A DNA stretch of 55,813 nucleotides from Actinobacteria bacterium OV450 (GTDB lineage: Bacteria; Actinomycetota; Actinomycetes; Streptomycetales; Streptomycetaceae), in assembly GCA_001298555.1 (NCBI GenBank), contig LJCW01000296.1:1-55813 (forward strand). Direction: 5' to 3'. Every line of letters begins with the position of its first letter. Position 1 is the first letter of the stretch. Shown here piece after piece: positions 1 through 7,691 of the stretch. Made by a program: the position numbers and the translations under genes. A model generated the notes under the pieces. That model saw nothing but the letters and a program-made list of their open reading frames with translations. It was not told where the DNA came from and ran no database searches.

Positions 1-130
1 GGCGTCGGATGCGGTGCATCGCAAGGCGGAGGGGCGTCCGCATACTGGGCGTATCCGGGCGTCCCGACAACGCAGCGAGGTGCCGTAGCCGGCGTCGCGC
101 GCCCGCCGGGGATTACGGGACAGCCCTTAG
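1..130. other. Gene-free left edge with an 8-bp direct repeat
   Basis: No convincing coding frame is present before the hydrolase start at 295. The stretch holds two copies of GGGCGTCC at 32-39 and 57-64, flanking a GCATAC/GTATCC segment. It looks like a structured intergenic element, possibly the end of a transcript entering from the left, but no gene remnant can be named from the sequence alone. Confidence 0.25.
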
Positions 131-294
131 GCCCTGTCGGGTCCGTGCCGGGTCGCCCGGACGGCGCAGGGGTGGCGGGGCAGGCGTGGGGCTGCGGTCT
201 CCCTGTTCAGGGGCGGGCCGGAGCGGTGCCGGCTCGTTGCGCGCGGGTCGGTCCGGGAGGTCGGGGTGCCGGTCCGGCTCTACGCTCCGATGCC

Positions 295-1689
295 ATGAGC
301 CCCGTACACGGCGATCGGCATACCGGACCCACGCGTCGCGCCCTCCTCACCGCCGGCGCGGGAGCCGCACTCCTGGCGGGCTGTGCGCGGGACGGCGCCC
401 CCGGCGCCCCTGCCGCGGCCACCAGCAGCTCGGCGACCGCCGCGGGCGGCGGCCTCACCCCGGGCGCGATGACGCTGTTCAAGGACCCCGCGTACAACTT
501 CAACGGACTCCTCGCGCTCGGCGGCTCGGGCGCCGGATCCGCGGAGGTCGGCGAGGTCCTGACGGCCGTGAACGCGATCAACGCGGCCGGGCTGACGGCG
601 CAGTCGTACGTCAAGACGTTCCGCGGCCTCGGCGACCAGGTCATGGCAACGCCCCCGGGAGCCCCCGCCGACAGCCAGACCAAACGGTTCCGGGCCCTGC
701 GCGCGGCCCAGTACTACGGCCAGGCGCTGTTCTTCGTCCTGGGGTCGGACGACCCCGGCAGCGAGGAGCGGCTCTACAAGGCGGGACGTGCCGCCTGGGA
801 CACCTTCTGCGACCTGTGCGAGCCCGCCCCCGTGAAGGCGAAGGTGCCCTACGGGACCACGCCGCTGCCCGTGTGGTTCTTCCGGCCCGACACGTCCGGC
901 GCTCCGCGCCCGACGGTGATCCTCACCAACGGCAGCGACGGCCAGAACGTCGACATGTGGACGTACGGGGTCCCCGCCGCGCTGGAACGCGGCTGGAACG
1001 CGCTCGTCTACGACGGACCGGGCCAGGGGCAGCTGCTCTTCGTGGACCGTGTGGTGTTCACCCCCACCTGGGAGCGGGTCGTCACGCCCCTCGTCGACTG
1101 GCTGACGGCCCGCTCGGATGTCGCCGCCGACAAGATCGCCCTGACGGGACTGAGCATGGCGGGCGACCTCGCACCGCGGGCGGCGGCGTTCGAGACGCGC
1201 ATCGCCGCCCTGGTGGCGATGCCGGGCTGCGTGGAACCGTGGCTGGGCTTCCCGCCCGAGATCCGGAAGATCCTCACCCCGGACAAGCAACAGACGAACG
1301 ACATCTGGAACAAGGAAGTCGTCCCCGAACTGCCCCCGGAAGCCGCCGATGTGATGAAGAAGCGGTTCGAACCGTTCTCCGTCCCCGCGATGCTCGAAGC
1401 CCGCCAGGGCAAGCTGTTCACCGACTTCTACACCCCAGCCACCCGCATCAAGGCGCTGTCCATCACGGACGTGGTCGGCCGGATCAAGGCGCCGACCCTG
1501 GTGCTGGACTACGAGGGCGAGCAGTTCTACCCCGGCCAGCCGCGCCGCATGTACGAAGCCCTCACCTCGCCGAAGGACTACCTGAAGCTGACGGCGGCCC
1601 AAGGGGCGCAACTGCACTGCTCCCCCATGGCCCCGCAACTGCACTGCGAGGTCGTCTTCGACTGGCTCGCCAGGACGCTGGGCTCCTAG
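295..1689 (+). CDS. Tat-exported lipoprotein, alpha/beta hydrolase
   Basis: Predicted exported hydrolase of 464 residues. The N-terminus carries a twin-arginine motif (TRRALL, about residues 13-18) followed by a hydrophobic stretch and a lipobox LLAGC, so it should be a Tat-dependent lipoprotein held on the outer face of the membrane. The alpha/beta-hydrolase fold is shown by the oxyanion region TNGSDG, the strand VYDGPGQG and the nucleophile elbow GLSMAG. The C-terminal histidine region reads QLHC twice within a few residues, so the catalytic His could lie in either copy. Known relatives include acyl-peptidase and pseudooxynicotine-hydrolase-like esterases; the substrate cannot be told. The ATG at 295 is chosen because the signal peptide starts there; longer in-frame starts add only low-complexity sequence. 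It converges on the STAND gene. Confidence 0.85.
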   Translation: MSPVHGDRHTGPTRRALLTAGAGAALLAGCARDGAPGAPAAATSSSATAAGGGLTPGAMTLFKDPAYNFNGLLALGGSGAGSAEVGEVLTAVNAINAAGLTAQSYVKTFRGLGDQVMATPPGAPADSQTKRFRALRAAQYYGQALFFVLGSDDPGSEERLYKAGRAAWDTFCDLCEPAPVKAKVPYGTTPLPVWFFRPDTSGAPRPTVILTNGSDGQNVDMWTYGVPAALERGWNALVYDGPGQGQLLFVDRVVFTPTWERVVTPLVDWLTARSDVAADKIALTGLSMAGDLAPRAAAFETRIAALVAMPGCVEPWLGFPPEIRKILTPDKQQTNDIWNKEVVPELPPEAADVMKKRFEPFSVPAMLEARQGKLFTDFYTPATRIKALSITDVVGRIKAPTLVLDYEGEQFYPGQPRRMYEALTSPKDYLKLTAAQGAQLHCSPMAPQLHCEVVFDWLARTLGS

Positions 1690-1710
1690 CAGACCGGGAC
1701 GCGGTGCCGT

Positions 1711-4704
1711 TCAGGGTGTGGTGCTGCCGGTTTCGCTCTGCCTGGAGAGGGCTTCGGCCCGGGTGGTGAGCCAGGAGGGCGGGATCATCTCGATGTTGCG
1801 GCCCGTGTGCTCCGCGGCGCGGAGCAGTGCCCCGGCTGCCGTGGGCAGGTCCTCGGCGGTACGGGCGCGGGCCGCCTCGGCGAGAGCCTCGGCCGCCGCG
1901 GCCTCGGCTGCTCCGGCGCGGTGCAGGGACGCGGCCGCCCGGTCCGCCGTCTCCCCAGCCCGCTCGTGGCGGCCGGCGGTCCAGTGCGTCCACGCGAGGT
2001 TGTGGAGGCAGACCCCCTCGGTGCGCGGGTTCTCCATCGCGGACGCCGCGGCGAGCGCCGCCGCCCGCGACGCCGCCGCCTCGGCGGGCCGGCCCAGCGC
2101 CAGCTGGGCCACTCCCTTGGCGTTCAGCGCGTAGTCGGTCGCCTCCTGGACGCCCGCCTCCGCGTAGGCGCGTACGGCACGGTCGCCCGCGGTGATGGTC
2201 TCCTCCCACCGTCCCATGGCCAGCAGGGCGGTGAAGCGGGCGTTCCACGCCCGTGCCGCCGTCAGCCGATCCCCCGATGCCGCGGCGATACCGCCGAGCC
2301 GGTCGGCGCCGGCCAGGGCTTCCTCTCCCTCGCCCAGGGTGCTGTGGGCGAGGGAGAGGCTCAGGACGGCGTGGGCCTCGGCCTCGGTGTCGCCGTTCTC
2401 GTGGGCGATTTCGGCGGCGCGCGCGAGCGCACCGACCGCGTCGCTGAGCCGGCCGAGCTGACGGTGAACGTCACCCAGTCCGAACACCGCTTCCTGCAAG
2501 GCCTTCCGGTCTCCGAGGCGGTCGGCCAGGTCGGCCGCCTCCGCCAAGAGTTCGGCGGCGTGTGCCAGCGGGCCTCCGCTCAGGCGGGCGTGGCCGTAGC
2601 CGATGAGGTGGGCGAGGCGGGCGGTGTCGTCGGTCAACTCTTCCTCCACTGTCAGGTGCATCGAGATCGCCGCGAGGGCGGAGCCGTGCCGGGCCATCCA
2701 GGGCCCGATGGTCCCGAGGAGCAGCGCGGCGTCATTCATGTCCCCTGCCCTGACACGGTGTTCGAATTCGCGGCGGTGCGGGCCCACGTCCTCCAGGCCG
2801 CGCCACTGCGAGCGGGGCGGCGCGGTGTGCGCGTACCAGTCCGCCGCCCGCCGCTCCAGGGCGCGGCGTCCCAAGGGGCCGTCGGACGGCAGGGCGCCGT
2901 AGGCGAGGTCGGCGTCCATGGGGTGCAGGGCGTACGTACGGGTGGCCCGGTCCGCCGACAACATGCGGATGCGGAGCAGCTGCGCCATGACGCGCGCGAC
3001 GTCGAGGCCGGGTGCCACGCCGTCGACGAACCACGCGATGGCCTCGCGCGGCACGGGCGTGCGCAGCACCGCGAGGACGTTGAGGAGGGTGCGGGCGTCG
3101 GGGCCGAGCCGGCCGTAGCGGTCCTGTGCGAGGGCGGCGACCACGTCGCCGCGCAGGGTGAAGTCCTCCAGGACGTCCTGGAGGGAGGGGAGTTCGAGGA
3201 CGTCGTCCGCCATGGTGCCCACGAGCAGCTCCAGTGCGCGCGGAACCCCGTGGACGTGGACGGCCGCACGCAGGAGCTGTTCGTCGGGAAGCTCTGCGAC
3301 GCCGAGGCTGCCGTCCTGGTCGAGTTCGCGCAGCAGCGCGATGGACTCCTCGGCCGGGAGCCCGTCGGAGAGTTCGACCTCGGCGGCGAAGCGGCGCAGT
3401 TCAGGCGCCAGGTGCAGCGGGACCTGCGAGGTCACCAGCAGGCGGGGTGTGTGGCGGGCGCGGAAGAGGCAGTCGAAGAAGGCTTCGAGCTCGGCGTCGT
3501 CGAGCCGGCCGTCGTCACCGAGCAGGTCCTCGAGGTTGTCCACCAGGAGGACGACCAGCTCGTCGCCCATGGCGGCGAACAGTTCGCCGATCTTGTCCTG
3601 CACGGGGCGGTCGGCGGCCCAGACGTCCAGCAGCCGTGCCTCCTGGCCGGGTCCCAGTGCACGGGCGCAGTCGAGGTAGAGGCGTTCCAGGGAGACACCG
3701 GCGGTGCGGGTGCTCAGGTTGACGATCGCGGACGGGAGCGGGGCCCGGCTGTGGCCGGGCCACTCCCCCGCTTCCAGCATGTCCACGACCTTGGCGGCGA
3801 CAGAGCTCTTGCCCATGCCGCGGCGACCGGTCACGGTCACCATGCGGATCGCGGGATCGGCCAGGTGACGTCCTATCAGCTCGCGCGCCTCCGTACGGTC
3901 CTTGAAGAGTTCGAGGCCGTGGGTGACCGGCAGCCCGACCACCTTCGAGGCCCGCGGGGCGCTCCTCACCGGCCGGGCTGACGGTTCCGTGCCGGCCTCG
4001 GGCAGGGCGTCGGGGTCCGCGATCGCCAGGAGGCGGGTCAGGCTGGTCCGCAAGGGTGCGTCGACGTTGCGCAGCACGTGGTCGATGCGGGCGGCCGTCA
4101 GCCGGCCCGGGCCCTCCCAGCGGTGGTGTTCCGCCACCACGCCGACGATGAGGTTGCCGGCCCACAGTGCGGCTCCGGACATCCCCGACCAGGGTGACAC
4201 CTGCGGATCGGGGTCGGCGGCCGCCACGGCGACCGTGATCTCCAGGGTTCCGGTGCGCAGGTTGGAGAGGGCGGCCACGGTTCCGTCGGCCTGGTGCAGT
4301 TCGCGGAACTGGCCCCCGTCGGGGCGGCGTCGACGCTTCCACAGCGGGAACCCGGCGGCGTGGACGTCGACGACGGCGTGGCGGTCGTCGCCGATCCGGC
4401 CGAACGGTGCGGGCGGGACGGAGGCGGCGTCGGGTGGTGGGGCGAACGCGAGGACGGCCACGTCGGTCGTCGCGTCCGACCAGGCCACGTCCGCCGATGC
4501 GGCCCACTGGCCGGGCCGGTCGGCGTCGAAGCGGACCTGGATGCCGTCCGCGTCCGCCACCACGTGCTGTGCGGTCAGCACGAGCGCGTCCCCGACCCGG
4601 TAGCCCGATCCGCGCCGGCCGGGGCCCGCGGCGGTGGTGACGATCACCTCGGCGATGCGGTGGGGGTCGAGTCCACTCCGCACCGCTGTCGCCTCAGTCC
4701 TCAC
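1711..4704 (-). CDS. Trypsin-like protease - STAND NTPase - TPR protein
   Basis: Three-part protein of 997 residues. Residues 1-210 form a chymotrypsin-fold protease with an apparently complete triad: His47 in LTAQHVV, Asp81 in ATTDVAVL, Ser176 in SGMSGAAL. Residues 260-510 form a STAND/NB-ARC-type ATPase with P-loop GRRGMGKS (293-300), Walker B VLLVDNLED (385-393), sensor LLVTSQ and the GVPRALELL motif near 486. A winged-helix-like region and helical TPR-type repeats fill the C-terminus. In such proteins the repeats usually sense a trigger, the ATPase switches or oligomerises, and the N-terminal domain is the effector, so activation should release a protease. The gene overlaps the Trypco2 gene by 11 bp and must be co-translated with it. 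Predicted conflict/defence or programmed-death module; target and trigger are unknown. Confidence 0.9.
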   Translation of the reverse strand: MRTEATAVRSGLDPHRIAEVIVTTAAGPGRRGSGYRVGDALVLTAQHVVADADGIQVRFDADRPGQWAASADVAWSDATTDVAVLAFAPPPDAASVPPAPFGRIGDDRHAVVDVHAAGFPLWKRRRRPDGGQFRELHQADGTVAALSNLRTGTLEITVAVAAADPDPQVSPWSGMSGAALWAGNLIVGVVAEHHRWEGPGRLTAARIDHVLRNVDAPLRTSLTRLLAIADPDALPEAGTEPSARPVRSAPRASKVVGLPVTHGLELFKDRTEARELIGRHLADPAIRMVTVTGRRGMGKSSVAAKVVDMLEAGEWPGHSRAPLPSAIVNLSTRTAGVSLERLYLDCARALGPGQEARLLDVWAADRPVQDKIGELFAAMGDELVVLLVDNLEDLLGDDGRLDDAELEAFFDCLFRARHTPRLLVTSQVPLHLAPELRRFAAEVELSDGLPAEESIALLRELDQDGSLGVAELPDEQLLRAAVHVHGVPRALELLVGTMADDVLELPSLQDVLEDFTLRGDVVAALAQDRYGRLGPDARTLLNVLAVLRTPVPREAIAWFVDGVAPGLDVARVMAQLLRIRMLSADRATRTYALHPMDADLAYGALPSDGPLGRRALERRAADWYAHTAPPRSQWRGLEDVGPHRREFEHRVRAGDMNDAALLLGTIGPWMARHGSALAAISMHLTVEEELTDDTARLAHLIGYGHARLSGGPLAHAAELLAEAADLADRLGDRKALQEAVFGLGDVHRQLGRLSDAVGALARAAEIAHENGDTEAEAHAVLSLSLAHSTLGEGEEALAGADRLGGIAAASGDRLTAARAWNARFTALLAMGRWEETITAGDRAVRAYAEAGVQEATDYALNAKGVAQLALGRPAEAAASRAAALAAASAMENPRTEGVCLHNLAWTHWTAGRHERAGETADRAAASLHRAGAAEAAAAEALAEAARARTAEDLPTAAGALLRAAEHTGRNIEMIPPSWLTTRAEALSRQSETGSTTP

Positions 4705-5005
4705 CGAGCAGTGCGTCGCCGGAGATCAGGGCCGTGCGCTCGGGGGCGTCCGCGGAGACCGGTCGCAGGCTCAGGGTCAGCTTCTGGGTGACGGTCGTGG
4801 ACCGCTTGGCGCTCGCACTGGCGTCGAACACCCAGAAGCGGACCTTGACGCCCGGCTCGGTCGTCCGTTCCACTCCCACGGTCAGTTCCAGCTCGACCCG
4901 CTCGGCTTTGAACCGCAGGTCCGAATCCTTGCCGGCCGACATGGCACGGCTCAGTTCCGCGCGCAGCTGCGCGATCATGTCCGCCAACTCGACCGCGTCG
5001 TCCAC
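4694..5005 (-). CDS. Trypsin-co-occurring domain 2 (Trypco2) protein
   Basis: Small protein of 103 residues from the GTG at 5005, which has a G-rich ribosome site (GGGGGGA) six bases upstream; longer in-frame starts lack one. It opens with a helix (VELADMIAQLRAELSRAM) and continues as a strand-rich domain with DLRFKAERVELELTV, VKVRFWVFDASAS and KLTLSLRPV. This pattern matches the Trypco2 domain described by Aravind and colleagues as a genomic partner of trypsin-like and STAND conflict proteins. It lies directly upstream of the protease-STAND gene and overlaps it by 11 bp. It is likely a regulator, adaptor or substrate of the protease, but its biochemical role is not established. Confidence 0.85.
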   Translation of the reverse strand: MDDAVELADMIAQLRAELSRAMSAGKDSDLRFKAERVELELTVGVERTTEPGVKVRFWVFDASASAKRSTTVTQKLTLSLRPVSADAPERTALISGDALLGED

Positions 5006-5097
5006 GTGCAGTCCCCCCATACAGCCGTCTGTCTCAACTCCATTGCCCTGCACGCCACATCATTGCGCATCGGCCGCGCCTGCGGTGAACGGGGTGC

Positions 5098-5123
5098 GGC
5101 CCGAGGACAGGCCTCCTCGGGCC
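5098..5123 (-). terminator. Hairpin terminator after chitinase
   Basis: A perfect 10-bp inverted repeat, GGCCCGAGGA and TCCTCGGGCC, with a six-base loop lies 55 bases past the chitinase stop. It has no T-run, which is common for GC-rich actinobacterial terminators. It separates the chitinase from the Trypco2 operon downstream on the same strand. Confidence 0.6.
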
Positions 5124-5177
5124 GGACCGGTCGGACCGGCCCGCGCCGGCGACGCGGACCGGGGTCGGGCGTGGGCG

Positions 5178-6845
5178 TCAACGGCCTTCCAGAGCCCTCA
5201 CGTTGTCGCCGAAGGTCCAGCCCTTCGAGCCGTCCCAGTTGACCGACCAGGTCATGAGTCCCTTCAGCGACCCCCCGAAGGCGTTCCAGGACTGGCCGAC
5301 CAGGTTCGGCTCCATGTAGCCGCCGCCCGCACCCGGCTGGGCGGGCAATCCTGGCACCTGCTTGTCGTAGGGCACCTTGATGGTGGCGCCCTGGACGGTC
5401 AGGCCGTTGTTCAGGCACGTGGTCTGCGCGGTGAAGCCCTGGACCGTGCCGGCCTGGTAGGAGTCGCCGGAGCAGCCGTACATGCTGCCGTTGTAGTACT
5501 GCATGTTGAGCCACCACAGGCGGCCGTTGTCGGCGTACTTCTTGATGATCGGCAGGTAGGCGCCCCAGATCGACCCGTAGGTGACGCTTCCGCCGGTGAC
5601 GTACGCGGTTTCGGGGGCCATGGTGAGGCCGAACCCGGCCGGCATCTGCGCCAGGACGCCGTCGATGATGCGGATCAGGTTGGACTGGGAGGCGGACAGC
5701 GTGTTGATGTTGCCGCTTCCGGACAGGCCGGTCTCGATATCGATGTCGATGCCGTCGAAGTTGTACTTCCTGAGGATCGGGACGACGGTCGCCACGAACT
5801 TGTCGGCGACGGTGGCGGAGCTCAGGTCGATGCCGGCGGCGGCGCCGCCTATGGACATCAGGAGCGTCGCGCCGGCCGCCTTGGCCCGGCACATCTCGGC
5901 GGGCGTCGAGACCTTGACGCCGGTGTCCATGCCGTCCTGCCACAGGACGGTGCCGTCGGAGAGGATCACCGGGAAGGCTGCGTTGATGACGTTGTATCCG
6001 TGCGCGGCGATGCGGCTGTCCGTGATGGGGATCCAGCCCAAGCCGGGGTGGACGCCGTTGGAGGCGCCGTCCCAGTTCTCCCAGTAGCCCTGGAGCACTT
6101 TGCCCGACGGTCTGGGCTTCGTGGGGCAGGTGTCACCCGGCGGGCTGGTGGTCGGTGGGGCCGTCGTCGGCGGGGCGGTCGTCGGCGCAGCGGTGGTGGG
6201 CGGGACGGTCGTCGGCGGAGCGGTGGTGGGTGGCGTGACGGTCGGCGTGGGGCCGCTGCCGCCGGGGCCGGTGAGCGACACGTCGTCCGCGTGGTACGCG
6301 GCCTGCCCGTACCAGCCGTGCAGGTAGACGGTCACCGAGGTGGTGTTCGGCCCGGTGGTGAAGTCGACGCTGAGCCGGCCGTAGGACGGACTGTTCGGCG
6401 TCCACGTGGACGGGGTGCCGGTGATTCCGGCGCCGGTGGCACCCAGGTAGACGTAGCTGCCCTGCACATAAGCGCTCAGGGTGTACTGGGAGTTGGGCTG
6501 GACACTGACGTTCTGGGAGCACTGGGCCGTGTCCTGACCCGTCGGCGCCGCCATGAGGGCGGAGGTGCCGGATCGGACCGGGCTGCCGACGGCCGCGGCG
6601 CCGCCGCCGGGGCATGTCCAGTCGGTCAGCCCGTTCTCGAAGCCGGAGTTGGCCACGAGGTTGGCGGGGGCTGCGCCGGCCGTGACGGAGCCGGCCACGG
6701 CGAGCCCGGTGGCGATGACGGCAGCGGCACTGACCCCTGCGAGAAGGCGCCGCGTGGCGGCGGGTCTGTGCAGGGTTCGCCCGCTATCGGGGCGAGGGCG
6801 GACATCGTCCGACGTACGTGGAGTGCGCGACCTTCGACGGAACAT
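5178..6845 (-). CDS. Secreted GH18 chitinase with N-terminal carbohydrate-binding domain
   Basis: Extracellular chitinase of 555 residues that should hydrolyse beta-1,4 linkages of chitin. A long signal peptide (about 1-58) ends near AGAAPA. Residues 60-193 form a jelly-roll carbohydrate-binding module (NLVANSGFENGLTDW), followed by a Thr/Pro linker (about 200-237). The GH18 barrel begins with VLQGYWENWDG, has the SIGG strand at 331-334 and the catalytic signature DGIDIDIE with acid Glu371. A GGAAG ribosome site lies six bases before the ATG. A canonical promoter with a DasR-type operator lies upstream, so induction by chitin-derived amino sugars is expected. Assignment to GH18 is firm; endo versus exo action cannot be decided. 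Confidence 0.95.
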   Translation of the reverse strand: MFRRRSRTPRTSDDVRPRPDSGRTLHRPAATRRLLAGVSAAAVIATGLAVAGSVTAGAAPANLVANSGFENGLTDWTCPGGGAAAVGSPVRSGTSALMAAPTGQDTAQCSQNVSVQPNSQYTLSAYVQGSYVYLGATGAGITGTPSTWTPNSPSYGRLSVDFTTGPNTTSVTVYLHGWYGQAAYHADDVSLTGPGGSGPTPTVTPPTTAPPTTVPPTTAAPTTAPPTTAPPTTSPPGDTCPTKPRPSGKVLQGYWENWDGASNGVHPGLGWIPITDSRIAAHGYNVINAAFPVILSDGTVLWQDGMDTGVKVSTPAEMCRAKAAGATLLMSIGGAAAGIDLSSATVADKFVATVVPILRKYNFDGIDIDIETGLSGSGNINTLSASQSNLIRIIDGVLAQMPAGFGLTMAPETAYVTGGSVTYGSIWGAYLPIIKKYADNGRLWWLNMQYYNGSMYGCSGDSYQAGTVQGFTAQTTCLNNGLTVQGATIKVPYDKQVPGLPAQPGAGGGYMEPNLVGQSWNAFGGSLKGLMTWSVNWDGSKGWTFGDNVRALEGR

Positions 6846-6958
6846 GCTGCGCTTCCTTCCCGCCGAGAATCATGAGCATGACCATGCGCACGACCATGTG
6901 TGGGGACGTGACGCCCGGCTCGGGTGAGGTGGGTACATGTGGGGCTGCGCCGGACCGG

Positions 6959-6987
6959 ATCGTAGGAGCGCCGACACACCGCGTCAA
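6959..6987 (-). promoter_or_regulatory. Chitinase promoter, -35 TTGACG / -10 TACGAT
   Basis: On the minus strand a -35 TTGACG (6982-6987) and a -10 TACGAT (6959-6964) are separated by exactly 17 bases, close to the housekeeping sigma consensus. Transcription would start near 6952, giving a leader of roughly 105 bases before the chitinase ATG. The operator immediately upstream touches the -35. Confidence 0.75.
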
Positions 6988-7002
6988 TAGGTCTGGACCA
7001 AT
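6987..7002. promoter_or_regulatory. DasR-responsive element (dre) at chitinase promoter
   Basis: The 16-bp stretch reads ATTGGTCCAGACCTAT on the chitinase strand. It matches the DasR operator of Streptomyces (core TGGTCTAGACCA) and the TGGTCCAGACCT repeat described in chitinase promoters. It abuts the -35, so bound DasR would block RNA polymerase. Only one copy is visible; the second direct repeat of some chitinase promoters is absent. Confidence 0.75.
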
Positions 7003-7081
7003 GGCGGGACATCTGCGGCGGCGTGCGCCGCTCAGGGCGGAGGGCGCGCCCGTCTCGCGCCCTCCTGTACGCGTCGATGCT

Positions 7082-7447
7082 TCACGCCCCGTCGTCGTAC
7101 GTACCCGCCTCGACTTCGAGGGCCAGTTCCTGGAGCACCTCGATCGAGGAGACGTCGGTGCGGCCCGCGTCGTGCGCCATGGCGAGGCTGGTGAAGGCCA
7201 GGCTGAAGCCGGCGACCATCGTGTGGAGGGCCGGGCCCAGGGCCTCCGCGACGTGGCGGGCCACCTGCTGCGGGGAGGCGTCGGCGGGGACGCTGATCGA
7301 GGGCAGCATCTCGTTGAGCAGATGGGTGACGACCCCGGCTTCCGCTTCGGGAGGATCACCCTCCTCGCCACGCTCGACCGCCCGGCGGATCTCCTGGGCC
7401 TCGGTGAGGATGCCGATGACTCGCTTGAGGACCTCTGCACGTTCCAT
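7082..7447 (-). CDS. Small helical protein of unknown function
   Basis: Protein of 121 residues that I do not recognise. It begins MERAEVLKRVIGILTE and is rich in Ala, Glu and Leu with few strand-like segments, so it is probably all-helical and cytoplasmic. There is no signal peptide, membrane segment or Cys/His motif. Codon use is normal for the region and the frame has no better rival. It lies upstream of the chitinase on the same strand, but the chitinase promoter falls between them, so they are not a simple operon. Confidence 0.65.
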   Translation of the reverse strand: MERAEVLKRVIGILTEAQEIRRAVERGEEGDPPEAEAGVVTHLLNEMLPSISVPADASPQQVARHVAEALGPALHTMVAGFSLAFTSLAMAHDAGRTDVSSIEVLQELALEVEAGTYDDGA

Positions 7448-7691
7448 CGTCGGAGCGTAGCCACAGTGGCCCCGGGCGGGGGCTCATATCCGGGAGTCCA
7501 GGGCGTGCCCCTCCTCGCGACGCCGGTGAGCCGGGACCCCCGCCGTGGCGGTGCCGCCGAAGCCGCAAGAGGCGTCCTTTCGGGCGGCCGGTCGGGCGCG
7601 TCGGCCGCCGAGGCCGTGATGCGGTGCCCGGGAAGGGGACACTGGGCGGGGCGGGCCGCCCACGGAGCCGGAGCGAACCGGGAGGGGCGAG

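Noticed and set aside
1807..3981. A 724-codon open frame antisense to the protease-STAND gene
   Set aside because: High GC makes long antisense frames common. Its product is Gly/Arg/Val-rich without motifs, whereas the other strand has clear protease and ATPase motifs.
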